A stretch of DNA of 64,000 nucleotides from Liolophura sinensis (GCF_032854445.1 NC_088304.1:17895850-17959849); one strand, 5' to 3'; shown: positions 48,812-59,438, counted from the first letter of the stretch. A program made the numbers and translations. The notes: generated by a model from the sequence alone, not told the origin.

Positions 48812-49494
48812 CACTTGCTTTCACCGGGAATGGAATGAAAAGTAACAATATTACGAGTAGGGGTGGTGGGACATCGGATGTGCTGGATCCATAGCATTGC
48901 CTTTTCTCGGCCAGACAGACCACGTGACTCGAGAATTTCCCGCCTTGACCATGCACCCGGCATCCCACATGTCCTTCTGCCATATTGCTACTTTGCTTTG
49001 CTTCAACATTTCCTCGCAAATTGAGCTACTGAAGGTAAGAATTTACAAACTTGATTATCCCAGTTATTAGTTTTGTTAATGTATGTTACTACAGGGCTGC
49101 ATTTAGTGGTCTGCTAATGGCTAAAAGGAGGCGAAAAATTGCATGCGAGGGATCGCTGTTGTTGTTTATTTTCCGGTTTTTCACGCATGCGCGTAGCTTG
49201 GTAGGCAGAAAAGCGTCTGCTTTTTGTTCACGTCAGACAGTCGTGTACGCGAGTGTGTTTACTGCTCGTGATGTCGGACTTCATCGATGCTTTAGCCCCT
49301 GCACACAAGAAACGTTACATAGAAAAACTAAGACTTGATACTGGTAATAATTCTGCGCAATTAGCAGATCCCTTTGGGCTGTCACGCTCAGAATGGTTAG
49401 ACGGTAGGAGTCGGTGGTCAGATACAGATTATGGATGCATTTATAATTACCTAATTAAGACGCCAAGAACTTATGATGGGGAAGAGCTACAGGC

Positions 49495-49746
49495 GTACAA
49501 ATCCTTGGATGCCTATATTTATTTTGTTTCCGGCCATGTCAGAGAGTGTTGGTACCACTCTATTGATGGACAACTAAACGTTTGATACATCAAAGCAAAA
49601 GTAATTCCAGATAAGTTACCGTACAAATCCTTGGATGCCTACATTTATTTTGTCTCCGGCCATGTCAGAGAGTGTCGGTACCACTATATTGATGGACAAC
49701 TAAATGTTTGAAACATCAAAGCAAAAGTAATTCCAGGTAAGTTACC
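49495..49746 (+). repeat. 126-bp in-frame tandem duplication inside YqaJ exon 1
   Basis: 49495-49620 and 49621-49746 are near identical and cover the end of the exon and its donor. The second copy has CCAG|gtaagt. The first has CCAGATAAGT, with the donor GT changed to AT. Both carry the TGA. Confidence 0.95.
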
Positions 49747-49749
49747 GGT

Positions 49750-50055
49750 ACAGAACACCGGACTAATAATGTTTCACCACGATATGGCCTATGGGCATAG
49801 TTAAAACAAATACACATGATTTTCTACATCTTCGGGTGAGGAATATGTCTTTGTTGCATCTGCATACATTTTGGATTAACTGTACTCTTTTAGCATTTTC
49901 TTTTAAAATTACGCGATGTTAATGAGCACATTCTCTACGCTAACAGAACAAAGGGTAACAGAATCTTTCCCAACAGTCTTGGGTGAGCCTTAACAAAAGA
50001 TTTGGATATGTTGTGGCGACAAATTGTACCTGCATGGCAGGGTATGGCACGCGTT
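49750..50055. other. Intron of the YqaJ gene
   Basis: Nothing recognised. The exon with the first SWIM cysteines would be expected between here and 50930 but is not visible. Confidence 0.45.
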
Positions 50056-50057
50056 AA

Positions 50058-50411
50058 TGGAGTGAATGAGTGCTTGGGGTTTAACGCCGAACTCAACAAT
50101 TTTTCAGTCATATGACGACGAAGGAATCCTTAGGGTGCATGTATGTGTAATGTGCCTCTTTGTTGCAGGACGGATTTCCACCGCTCTTTTATCTACTGCT
50201 GCTTCACTGAGACGACTTCCCGAAGGCAAGTAAGCTGCCCCGCCCGAGCCATTATTCTGGTACGGGTCAACCGGTCGTTGCACTATTCCCTTCATGCTGA
50301 ACGCCCCGTAACTTCCTCTTTTAAAGTCTTAGGTGTGACTCGATCCAGGCTTGATCCTGGATCTACCGGTCCCGAAGCGGACGCTCTACCAACTGTGCTA
50401 TACGGGCCGGT
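50058..50411 (-). repeat. Family-B SINE, minus orientation
   Basis: Starts with the tail end GGGGTTTAACGCCGAACTCA and ACAATTTTTCAGTCATATGA, and ends with the reverse of a tRNA-like head, AGCGGACGCTCTACCAACTG then TGCTATACGGGCC. It is inverted with respect to the copy at 51.5 kb and about 90% alike. Confidence 0.9.
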
Positions 50412-51093
50412 AGCGTTAATGGAATCGAGTTACTGTTGCCATTTATATTTTGTTAACGTTACAGTTGATTGAATGCAAATTTGGTTTGTGTTTATGTGCT
50501 CTATTGTAATGACAATATTTTTTTTATCATTTATGCCTTCGCCATTACTAACTTGGTTACTGATAGGGTTTTTTTAAAATTTTTGTTGGAACGCCTATTT
50601 TGTCCATTTTTGAAATGTCTACATTTCAAATGGGATGGGAGCCCCTCGCCTTAAAAAAATAATATTAAAAATGAAGATAAACTGAACAAAAGTAAATTTC
50701 TAAAATAAACATAACAACCAAACAAAAATACAAAGAATTTCTGGAAAGTAATGGTACAGCAGTATAAACTTAAATTGATAAGGTCTGCTCTCAAATGAAT
50801 CGTGCTCAGCCGTTGCTGATAGAGTCTTTGTAAGTTAAAGGTTACTGCAGTTGCTGATTTCCATGGTTAAGTGAAATTGTAAGCAATTAACGTGAATAGT
50901 TTAAAATGTCAATTTTTAGTTAACTATTATAGTCTTGGAGAAGTTTTCTGCCATGTTGCAGCTATTCTCTTCACGGTTGAAGCTGCAGTATCACTTCAAG
51001 AAAATCAGATAGCATGTACCAGCAAGAAAGCGGCAGGGAATCTTTACTACAAGAACGAGGTATCTGTAGAATGTCCTTTGCCCAATTTAACAC

Positions 51094-51249
51094 TTTATTT
51101 ACTTATTTATTTGATTGGTGTTTTAGGCCGTACTCAAGAATATTTCACTTATACGACGGCGGCCAGCATTATGGTGGGAGGAAAACGGGCACAGCTCGGG
51201 GGAAATCCACGACCATCCGCAGGTTGCTGAAAGACCTTCCCACGTACGG
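51094..51249 (-). repeat. Main-family SINE inserted in the SWIM exon, minus orientation
   Basis: 5'-truncated copy from the ATTTATTTGATTGGTG tail to GACCTTCCCACGTACGG, with target duplication TTTAACAC at 51086-51093 and 51250-51257. Confidence 0.95.
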
Positions 51250-51257
51250 TTTAACAC

Positions 51258-51488
51258 ATTAAGTTACTAAGTACATGTATTCAAGATGAAATAGCCTTCC
51301 ATAGGCACTTGGTTCTTATCATGAACCATCATATCCAAAATTTCAATCTTTAATATTGCTGTGACTCTCTGTAACATATAATGTATCGACATTTTATTAT
51401 TTTGTAGTCATATATTTTTTATTTATATTATATTTTTGGTTAATTTTTGGAAAATGTCATCAGTAACTTAAATATTTCTGATCTTTTC
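51258..51488. other. Intron of the YqaJ gene, AT-rich
   Basis: No features beyond AT-rich DNA. Confidence 0.4.
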
Positions 51489-51500
51489 TTCTTTCTCCTC

Positions 51501-51835
51501 GTCCGCTTCCGGACCGGTAGATCCAGGATCAATCCTTGATCGAGTCACACCTAAGACTTTAAAAGAGGAAGTTGTAACTTCCTCGCTTGGCGTTCAGCAT
51601 GAAGGGGATAGTGCAACGACCGGTTGACCCGTATCAGTATAATGGCTCGGGCGGGGCAGCTTACTTGCCTTCGGTAAGTTGTCTCAGTGAAGCAGCACTA
51701 AATAAAAGAGCGGTGGAAATCCGTCCTGCAACAAGGAGGCACATTACACGTACATGCACCCTAATGATTCCTTCGTCGTCATATGACTGAAAAATTGTTG
51801 AGTACGACGTTAAACCCCAACCACTCACTCACTCA
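51501..51835 (+). repeat. Family-B SINE in a splice-acceptor tract, plus orientation
   Basis: Runs from GTCCGCTTCCGGACCGGTAG to CGTTAAACCCCAACCACTCA. The target duplication TTCTTTCTCCTC lies at 51489-51500 and 51836-51847. The right one is the polypyrimidine tract just before the exon at 51853. Confidence 0.93.
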
Positions 51836-52836
51836 TTCTTTCTCCTCTAAAGATGGAAGCGTCTGCAGTCGAAGACATTGATCTGTCACATCCACAGCAT
51901 GTGGTCGATCAGCCTAAACGTGTGCACCGTTGTCGACATAGTAATATAACTCCGCTTAATGATACCGAGGCTGCTGAGGCAATGAACGCCATCAAGAGCT
52001 TGTGCCCCACAGCTGGTATTTGCATTCAATCACCCAGTGATACAGCTTCTGAGAATGAGCATGAGATACACAGGACTATCCAGTGGCCAGTAGTGTGCAG
52101 ATTGGCTGACCCGCATTCAACTTATGATGTTGAAAAGGTATTACAGAATGCCAAAGTAACGCCTTCACAAATACTGAATTTGAACAGGGACACCAAAGGA
52201 CAGGCTAATCCAGCTCTCTGGCAGCAGTATCGGAAAGGCTGCATAACTTCAACATCAATGCACGATGTAGTGCACTCTAGAACGCCTGCAAATGGTGTGC
52301 GGAAGATTATGCAGTATGACACGACTGACCTTAGCAAGGTATGTTTGGCATAACAGGTGAGCTTAGAATTTTATGAAAAGTCACCAGTGAACACCCTTTA
52401 AAAGCTACCTTTGGTTGATGTATTTTCTGATATTTTATATTTGATTTTAGAGGTACTTATACATGAAACAGTTTCACAGATGGCTGCAGTCGAGTGGGGA
52501 AGGCATTGCGAATCACAAGCAAGAGAAGAGTATCATGAGTTGATGTCTGAGCGTTGCCAAAATGTGATTATAAAGGACACCGGGTTTGTGGTTTATGTTG
52601 ATCTGTCACTCATTGGTGCATCTCCTAATGGAATGAGGCGATGCTCTTTCCATGAAGGTATGAAGGTATTGGAGATTAAGTGCCCCTACAAATACCGAGA
52701 TGCTCAGCCTGATTGCACTGAAGCTCTGAAGAACCTTAGCTACTGTTTAGATAACAACGGCAAACTAAAATCTACGCATCGTTATTTCACCCAAATTCAG
52801 ACACACATGCAGGTCACTGGGGCCTCTGCTTGCTGA

Positions 52837-53390
52837 AGCAGTTCCTGTTTTCTATAACATTTTCTGAGACAAGCTCATATTCTAGTGCTGGTAATAGGCG
52901 CCCAGTAGTCCAGCAGATGGCATTGGGGGTAAATAGGGCCTTGAAGGTGAATTACTACAAGGCATTCTATCAGTTCCGATATTTGAGAATGTTACAGGGT
53001 CTCCATTGGTTGAGTTCTTTACGTCCCCAAAATGAAATAAAAACCTAAAACATTTATTTCAATGAAATATCTGATGCTATATTTTTACTTGCATGTAATT
53101 ATGTTTCATCGAATATGCGCCAAAATATTCAATATTCAACAATAATTCAGAGCAGGAATGTCCACATTAGGATCTTTCACACTAACCATTACACCATAAA
53201 CCCGTCATTCAACCGTGGTCTCAAAATCTTCAGACAAGTTGGAAGCAAAATATTTTTCAATACCATACTCTCACTTTGCAGCCATCCACTGATCGTTGCT
53301 CAGGCAGCAAGGATGTGGCTTGATCACAATGATAAAACCAGAAATGAGAGCAGATTTCAACAATGTCAATAGTTAGAGGAGAAAGGGAAA
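52837..53390 (+). other. Region after the YqaJ frame; possible 3' UTR
   Basis: The YqaJ frame ends at TGA right after HMQVTGASAC, where the family usually continues. An open frame at 52830-53048 (GVNRALKVNYYKAFYQFRYL) looks protein-like but is not recognised. AATAAA at 53035-53040 may be the poly(A) signal. Confidence 0.4.
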
Positions 53391-53396
53391 GTGGAA

Positions 53397-54057
53397 TTAT
53401 TTCTTTCTTTTTTTGAAGATCTTATTGCGTTCGATAGTCCGTTCAACATGAATTCGCAAACACGAAATCCGTCGAGCATTTTGGGCAACTCGCCCAGGTA
53501 GTTGTTTGCGCCCAGCAATAAAATGGGCGATAACCTATGTAGCACCACGCAAAATGTCTGTAGTCGCTTTTGAGACAACATGCCAAAAGTAAGTGGGAAG
53601 GTGTGCCTCAACCTGCGGATGGTCGTGGGTTTCCCCCTGGCTCTGCTCGGTTTCCTTCCACCACAATGCTGGCCGCCGTCGCATAAGTGAAATATTCTTG
53701 AGTGCGGCGTAAAACATCAATCAAATAAATAAATAAATCAACATGCCAATAAGCCTTGTAACTTATTGTCGGTATAACATTTACAGTTCCGCCATGATAT
53801 TACTAATATACTATTTGCAGTAATCCAATAATGCCTATCGCAAGCCACTTATCAGTCAAAAAATGATCAGAACAAATTCTTTCATGGCCCTTCGGTTCAC
53901 ATTTTCGACTGCTGGCCCCATAATCACCTCGTCGGAGAGCTTTCAGCCATTTCTTCCGTTTGTCTGGTTTGTCCAGCCCTGGCAATCGGATAAATTTGAC
54001 GCATGTTTCCTTTTGATGCCTATTTCTGCAGCCGATAGCACAACAGCTGGTAGGCAT
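53397..54057 (-). pseudogene. THAP plus DDE_Tnp_4 transposase remnant
   Basis: On the minus strand, an ATG at 54057 opens a THAP DNA-binding domain: C5/C6, C10, W37, C62 and H65 give the C2CH zinc pattern, with the usual KKWLKAL and CSDHF motifs, until a stop at 53803. About 270 bases further, 53534-53397 encodes the C-terminal end of a DDE_Tnp_4 transposase (GRKQLPGRVAQNARRIS, then RIHVERTIERNKIF) up to a TAA. The DDE catalytic core between them is missing, and a SINE sits in the gap. THAP joined to DDE_Tnp_4 is the arrangement of ISL2EU/IS4EU-type DNA transposons, so this is an internally deleted copy. A two-exon gene with an intron here is unlikely, since there is a stop directly before the C-terminal part. 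Confidence 0.75.
53586..53738 (+). repeat. SINE nested in the transposase remnant, plus orientation
   Basis: AAGTGGGAAGGTGTGCCTCA through CTTGAGTGCGGCGTAAAACA with an AAATAAATA tail. Target duplication CAACATGCCA at 53576-53585 and 53739-53748. Confidence 0.95.
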
Positions 54058-55250
54058 AGCTAAATTCCATTAAAATCTGTCATATCGTTATCGCTGGTAA
54101 TAAAATAATGTTACATCTCCGAAGAATGACAGGAGTCGGTAGGCACAGTGGTGTGGTTCTTGCCTACCAAAATGGCGACAGAACAGGAATTGTGGCCATC
54201 GCGATCTCTCCTGGCCTATTCTGATATGACCTGCTAAAAAAATTCATTGTACAACAACAACAGGACTCGTTGAGACACTTCTGTCAAATGGAGAGGGTAC
54301 AATATGTACACACAAAGGCTTCCAAGGATATTGTCTCGAAACGTAAGAGGGGAATTGTAAACTCTGTGTCACGTGGTAAAGTGACGTCGATTCATTGAAG
54401 AAGCAGCTTTTCATAATGAACACTTGGAAGGCGCTCACCGACTAACAAAAGGGTCACCCTAGTCTTTACAATTGCCGTTAAGAGTTCTCTGTGCCCAAAA
54501 TGTGTGGCATAGCCTGGTGTGTGGAGTTTCAGAATTTTCATAATGCCTGTGTGGTGGGCATTGCAAAGTGAACTGGTGAAGGACTCGGCGAGTGAGAACA
54601 CATCAGAGTACCGGGACTAATAAGTCTGATATTTTCGAAAACGTGGACAATTTGCAGCAACACAGACACTCACTGCCGACCTTCAGACCCAATGGCAATA
54701 GTCTTCTTCAAACACTTTGACACACAAAGCATTTTTTTAGTTCATTTATTTTTATTAATATTTAAAAAAAAAAAGAACAAAAACAAAAAACACGATCAAT
54801 ACATTTACATGTAGCCTGTTTGTTAGCCCGAGAACTCGGTCTAAGAGTGGCTTATATATATTGATACGCGGGGACCGCTAGCCACCCTTAGCCCGAGACT
54901 TATCTGCGGCCGATTTCGGTATAATGCTTACAAAGAGCTACCCCCTCGTACAATTCCGATGGATGCGTGTTAGATTCGCCCTGAACACACATAAAGCACG
55001 GCGATTCTGAAAGATAACATATTTACGTACATCTTGTAACAATCGCTACTCGCATTTACATCCCCATTCTCCTGTACATCTTAGCCGAAGTCGAAAATAC
55101 GGTTAATTTCAGCTGGTCGGCATGTTTTTAAAATCTGGGTCAGAGAGGCCCACATGCGCAGTAGCGGGTGATCGTTCAGTGATGTCATATCTTGAAATTT
55201 ACACTGATACTAGAAGCCATCTATGCCTTCAATCAAACACGTGATAGAAC
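54058..55250. other. Intergenic between THAP remnant and helicase exon
   Basis: No gene supported. CAAATTTCAAG-type AT-rich DNA alternates with a more GC-rich patch at 54820-54960. Short open minus frames at 54244-54601 are not recognised. Confidence 0.4.
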
Positions 55251-55439
55251 ATGGTTAAAGATTTAATGTTAGCTGTTTATTCGAGGGTTTGTCATAAGTA
55301 TGACGTACCAGATATTTTGAAAAGACCACAGATGGATGCAATCACGGCGATACTTTCCAATACAAGTGTATTTTGCCTTCTCCCAACTGGCTTTGGGAAA
55401 AGTTACTGTTTCATCCTCCCTCCACTTATTTTGGACGAG
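55251..55439 (+). CDS. RecQ-like DEAD helicase, first exon only
   Basis: ATG at 55251 opens 63 codons that end at a strong donor (GACGAG|gtaggt), phase 0. The peptide contains the Q-motif-like RPQMDAI (residues 25-31) and a Walker A motif LPTGFGKS (44-51) followed by YCFILPPLI. This is the motif 0 and motif I spacing of RecQ-family 3'-5' DNA helicases as seen in transposon-linked RecQ-like genes of invertebrates. No later exon (motif Ia, DExH, motif VI) was found in the 2 kb downstream, so this is either an orphan fragment or the start of a gene whose rest is far away. The exon itself is undamaged. Confidence 0.65.
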
Positions 55440-55553
55440 GTAGGTGTGATTTTATACTTTATAATTTATATACACCTGATTAGTGGATATCTCCATCTTA
55501 CCAAGCGGTAATAAAAAATAATATGCAAGTTTTTTTTTCCTTTTTTTTTTCTT

Positions 55554-55970
55554 TTAATATGCCGTTTCAACTTTTCTGCTTTTCCGCATGTAGGGGCTCT
55601 TCGCTGGCGTCAACAACGTACTGGTTGTCTTTCTTTTTAATTCGGTGTATCCCGCACATTCCATCCTTTCCAGAAATTGACATACTGACATCTTGTCAAC
55701 AGTTGCTTTCAACAGCAAATGGTAACAGCCAGGGCACATAGATTGTCCTGCATGTTCTCGTTTCTGGACTTCTGGCGTACATGCCACATCCTTCGGCAAA
55801 AGACTATCGAGGCCTTCACGCACCGTAATGCCTATTGTGCCCAATTTTGAATGGAACGGATGTCGAAGATAACCCCTCTTTTTCACCGCGAATTTAATGT
55901 GACAGTTTGCACAAACTGTGGGGTCCGTCATTTTGCGCCACATCCTTCTGTCAAATTCGGGTCTCCTCAT
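55554..55970 (-). CDS. Hypothetical cysteine-rich protein exon
   Basis: Minus-strand frame of 138 codons from ATG at 55970; in-frame ATGs at residues 10 and 14 give other starts, the last giving MTDPTVCANC. It has paired cysteines typical of zinc binding: VCANC (C20, C23) and MCPGC about 70 residues later, with GTIGITVREGLDSLLPK between, then a basic tail (SPYMRKSRK). The layout, two Cys pairs, a helix and a basic C terminus, resembles N-terminal domains of transposon-associated proteins, but no named family is recognised. It lies opposite to and within what would be the first intron of the helicase gene, so the two would overlap convergently. Composition looks coding. Confidence 0.5.
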   Translation of the reverse strand: MRRPEFDRRMWRKMTDPTVCANCHIKFAVKKRGYLRHPFHSKLGTIGITVREGLDSLLPKDVACTPEVQKREHAGQSMCPGCYHLLLKATVDKMSVCQFLERMECAGYTELKRKTTSTLLTPAKSPYMRKSRKVETAY

Positions 55971-55974
55971 TCAT

Positions 55975-57580
55975 TTGACTTTGTGCAAGTGAGAAATGAC
56001 AGCCAACTCATCAAAACATAGTGACGTAATGAAAGGTCAACCACACATGCGCATGGGCAGGTAGCAATAACATGGTTCAGTAGGTCAGAATGTCCACACG
56101 GCATGTGAGGGTAAGTCACAACTGTGAATTATCTTGGATTTACTGGCAGTAAATGCTACAGAATGTGGAAAAACTTGGCAGAGGAACAGAGGCTGACTCG
56201 GTGAACATAATTCATTGGAGTTTTGCCCTGTTAATGCATGTATTGGTACATTTTGCACGGATTTTTGTTGCGCGTAGTTTCTCCGCTCTAGGCTGTTTTT
56301 ACATACCACTATTTCAACAAGGATGACTCCTCCGCTGTGATCTACGTCTAACCCCATATTAAAAGATCACAGCCGAGATCCTTGGCCATTTGTTTGTTTG
56401 ACCATAATTTCATGATACATTGGTTAAAAGCAACCCATACCATAAATTCTCATCCATTCAGCCGATAAGTCTGATTCATTTATGTTCGTAATGGTTTGAT
56501 GGTCACCCAAAAATTTGTGGTAATTCACTAAGCATCTTTAAATGAGGATTATGGGGAAATACATGTAATAAAATAAAATAGCAGGTCATATGAGAAAGGT
56601 AGCAGGTCATTTCTGATTAAATAGGGAAAACACATACATACATCAAATGGTACAGGCCCATGGCCTGCAGTTGATCAAAAGTGTGTTAGAATTTTACCCC
56701 AGTATTGTATTTAAGTTGACTCTGGATTGTAATTCACTTTGTATTAGAATACGAAATAATATTAAGATTTAAGTCAAAAGTAAACATGCCCTGACTTTAA
56801 TATGCTTTTGAACAATCGATGCCTTTGTGGTTATTATAACTAAGTTGATATGTTGGAAGAGTCAGATAAGTTCTGATTCGCCATTGCTTTGCGATGTGAT
56901 TTTGACGTACTACACTGCGATAATGCATAGTTGTGTATCATGAAGTTTGAAGCTAACTACTAGAAGAAGTCCTTTACTTTTTTGCACTTTATAAAATTTA
57001 AACAAGCTGAAATTATTAATTTTGGAGACCAAATCATCGTTTTTGTAGTTTGCGATCCAAAATATTAATTCACATAACCAGACAAGTATAATTTTTCATA
57101 TGTTTGTTAAGCCCCTAATAAATTATATAAGTTGGTTGTCTTGTTTTAATGGTTTATTTCCCTTCGAATTAAATTATACAGCTATTATAGGTAACTATTA
57201 TAGGTTATTCTAAATCTCTGTTGTATGGATCAATTGATTTGAGTTTTTAGTGACTTGTGCAGAATTTGGTCACAATAATGCGTAAAATGGACCATATTAG
57301 GACAGACAAAAAGGTCTAAAAATTAAAATGTCATTCACCTTAATAATACATCCTCTTTTGTTTTGATTTTCAGGCTACTGTCCAGATAGACATACTGCTG
57401 TCCAGTTTGCAGTTTAAGTTGCTATGAGCCATGGTTTTTGAACCTAGAGAATTTTGAACCTTGATGCTGCCTCTGACACATCCCATAAGGTATAAGTATA
57501 TTGTGTATGTCATCACTAGTACTGTACTAGATTATATACCTGTGCATAAATCATGGATAATATCCCCAGAGTACATCACC
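55975..57580. other. Intergenic or intronic, AT-rich
   Basis: Nothing supported. A minus frame at 56357-56085 begins MGLDVDHSGGVILVEIVV before a GTATGT, but no family is recognised. Confidence 0.4.
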
Positions 57581-57589
57581 AGAACAAAG

Positions 57590-58880
57590 TATAGGACGAT
57601 AAGGAGATCAGTTCAAGAGATGATGCATTTTGAACATGATGTCGAGGATACAAATGATGAGCCTGACTTAATACATGAAGTGGTCAGTGCTGTGTTAGGT
57701 GATGCTGGAACAATGGGTGAAATTGATGATGCTGGAACAATGGGCTAAATTGATGATGCTAGAACAATGGGGGAACTGGGTCAGACTAATTTTGTGCATA
57801 ATTCCAACTATGTTCTCACTAATTGGGATGAGAACATTACAATTAATAATAGTAATGAAAGTAGAGTTTCTTGACAATCCTCAAAAACAGAATCTAAATT
57901 TAGACAATTACAGAATGATAGTTTGTTTGACAAAGTTCTAGTAATGATGAAAATCATGAATTCAATTCCAGCCAGGGTTTTGCTGAATAGGCTGCATCCT
58001 ATTCTGTCCCTCACACTTGTTTGTCCAAGTTATTGTATTTGTTAATGTACCAAAAGTTCATAGAACTCTTCTTTCCACCACAAGGCTATGCAGGATAAAA
58101 GACATTGAAGGAGGGCCTTGTTAATTTCAGTTTTGTCTAAGTTTGGTGATAATGGCACAGAACTAGCTGCATATGAAACACTGACACTTTACATCAACAT
58201 TGATGGGTTACCCCTTTTGACCCGTTTTCGGAAACTGAAATCCCATGGCCAATTCTAGGTAGGGTAGTAGAGCTGTCGAAATGTGATCCATTTGTCATCG
58301 GTGTGTACTCTGCTAATTAAAAGACATCTTCTTTGAAGCAACACTTGCAGGAGTTTGAAGAGGATATGAAAAGTATTTTACGTGATGGTTTAAAGCTTGA
58401 CAACAAATTGTACAAAACCATCATAAGATGCCTTTGTTTGTGATGTCCCTGTTTGTGCATTGGTTAAATGCATCGTAGGTCAGTCTGGGTACAAGGGGCG
58501 TGAACAGTGCACAGAGACAGGCTTTTATTTAGGTAGAATGACTTTTCCTGAAATAAATGTAGTTCTAGGAGATCTGACATTAAGTTTGATGAAATGAGAG
58601 ATGAAGAACATCATACAAATACTTCGCCTTTATAAGAACTGGTAGTTGGGTTTGTCAGTCAGTTTATGATAGATTACATGCATTTTGTTTGCTTAAGTGT
58701 TGTTAAGAAAGTAATATCTCTTTGGATCAGTGGCCCATTGCCTAAGAGGGTATCAGCTAAAGTAAATTCGGAAGTCTGTGTTCATTTAGGTACCATAAGA
58801 CAAATGCTACCAAGAGAGTTTGAGTTTAAACTGTGGAAGGCTACTAATTTCTTGAGCTAAAGCAGGTCCCAAGTGACCAG
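57590..58880 (+). pseudogene. Decayed DDE transposase (Plavaka/Transposase_21-like)
   Basis: Read in shifting plus frames, this stretch spells a transposase commonly annotated as uncharacterised in invertebrates. About 57590-57748 is an N-terminal piece (acidic, FEHDVEDTNDEPDLIHEVV). About 58135-58265 gives KFGDNGTELAAYETLTLYIN, then IDGLPLF with the first catalytic Asp region and WPILG. 58340-58480 gives FEEDMKSILRDGLKLDNKLY and an altered AFVKCIVG. 58490-58545 gives GYKGREQC, then TETGFYLGRMTFPEI. 58570-58860 gives DEEHHTNTSPL, DYMHFVCLSVVKKVISLW and LPREFEFKLWKATNF. At least five stops or frameshifts interrupt it. No terminal inverted repeats were located. The family call rests on the DGLPLF and DYMHFVCL landmarks. 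Confidence 0.7.
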
Positions 58881-59265
58881 TGGAAAAAACATCCTGTCCG
58901 GGTGCTGGGAAAAGGTAGTAAGTACATTTCTTTAAGTATGTTATTTCAGTGGGATATAATTTCAATCAGGTACAATCCATGCATTCACATATCGTGAAGC
59001 TTTCTTTAAAATTCTATTAACGGCATGGTGTCTTTAGTGTTTTTCTCTCTTACTCATTTATTGACTGTTTGAGTGAAGTCTAAGGTGATTTTGATCTGTA
59101 TTCTGATCTGTCATATCACAACTCCCTGACTAGTAGTCCGCCTCGATGCCGACATTTATAGTGCTGCCTAATTAAAGTATCTGGCAGAAGACACCGTACA
59201 TATTATTAGGCCAACCAGTTCTAGCTCCTAAATGCTGAGCGACAAGCATAGTATTGACCCATAGA
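58881..59265. other. Intergenic
   Basis: Nothing recognised. Confidence 0.4.
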
Positions 59266-59268
59266 TGT

Positions 59269-59438
59269 TTGTTTATTTTTTTTTTATTTATTTATTTGAT
59301 TGGTGTTGTACGCCGTACTCAAGCATATTTCACTTATACGACGGCGGTCAGCATTATAGTGAGAGGAAACAGGGCAGAGCCCGGGGGAAACCCGCGAACA
59401 TCCCCAGGTTGTTGGCACACCTTCCCACGTCCGGCCAA
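59269..59438 (-). repeat. SINE, head-truncated, minus orientation
   Basis: T-rich tail, TTTGATTGGTGTTGTACGCC, TTATACGACGGCGGTCAGCA, ending at CCCACGTCCGGCC. Confidence 0.92.

Larger units (their letters stand above)
49271..52836 (+). pseudogene. SWIM zinc-finger plus YqaJ-type nuclease gene, probably inactive
   Basis: Recognisable exons are 49271-49736, 50933-51085, 51853-52338 and 52480-52836. Exon 1 starts ATGTCGGACTTC and carries the N-terminal domain of invertebrate SWIM/YqaJ proteins (KKRYIEKL, YKSLDAYIYFVSG). Exon 2 gives the second half of a SWIM finger (LGEVFCHVAAILFTVEAAV). The last exon is a YqaJ/PD-(D/E)XK nuclease: the core SPDG is SPNG here, then LEIKCPY and HRYFTQIQTHMQVTG are kept. 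YqaJ nucleases act in phage recombination. In animals these multi-copy genes are of unknown role and look mobile. Breaks: an in-frame TGA (49582-49584) after DGQLNV is repeated in a 126-bp duplicate, no exon with the first SWIM cysteine pair (CxCxAG) was found, and a SINE is inserted in exon 2. The splice sites of exons 3 and 4 remain good. Confidence 0.8.

Noticed and set aside
49582-49584. TGA as selenocysteine codon
   Set aside because: Other damage in the gene (lost SWIM half, SINE in exon, changed catalytic residue) makes nonsense decay the simpler reading; no SECIS element was seen.
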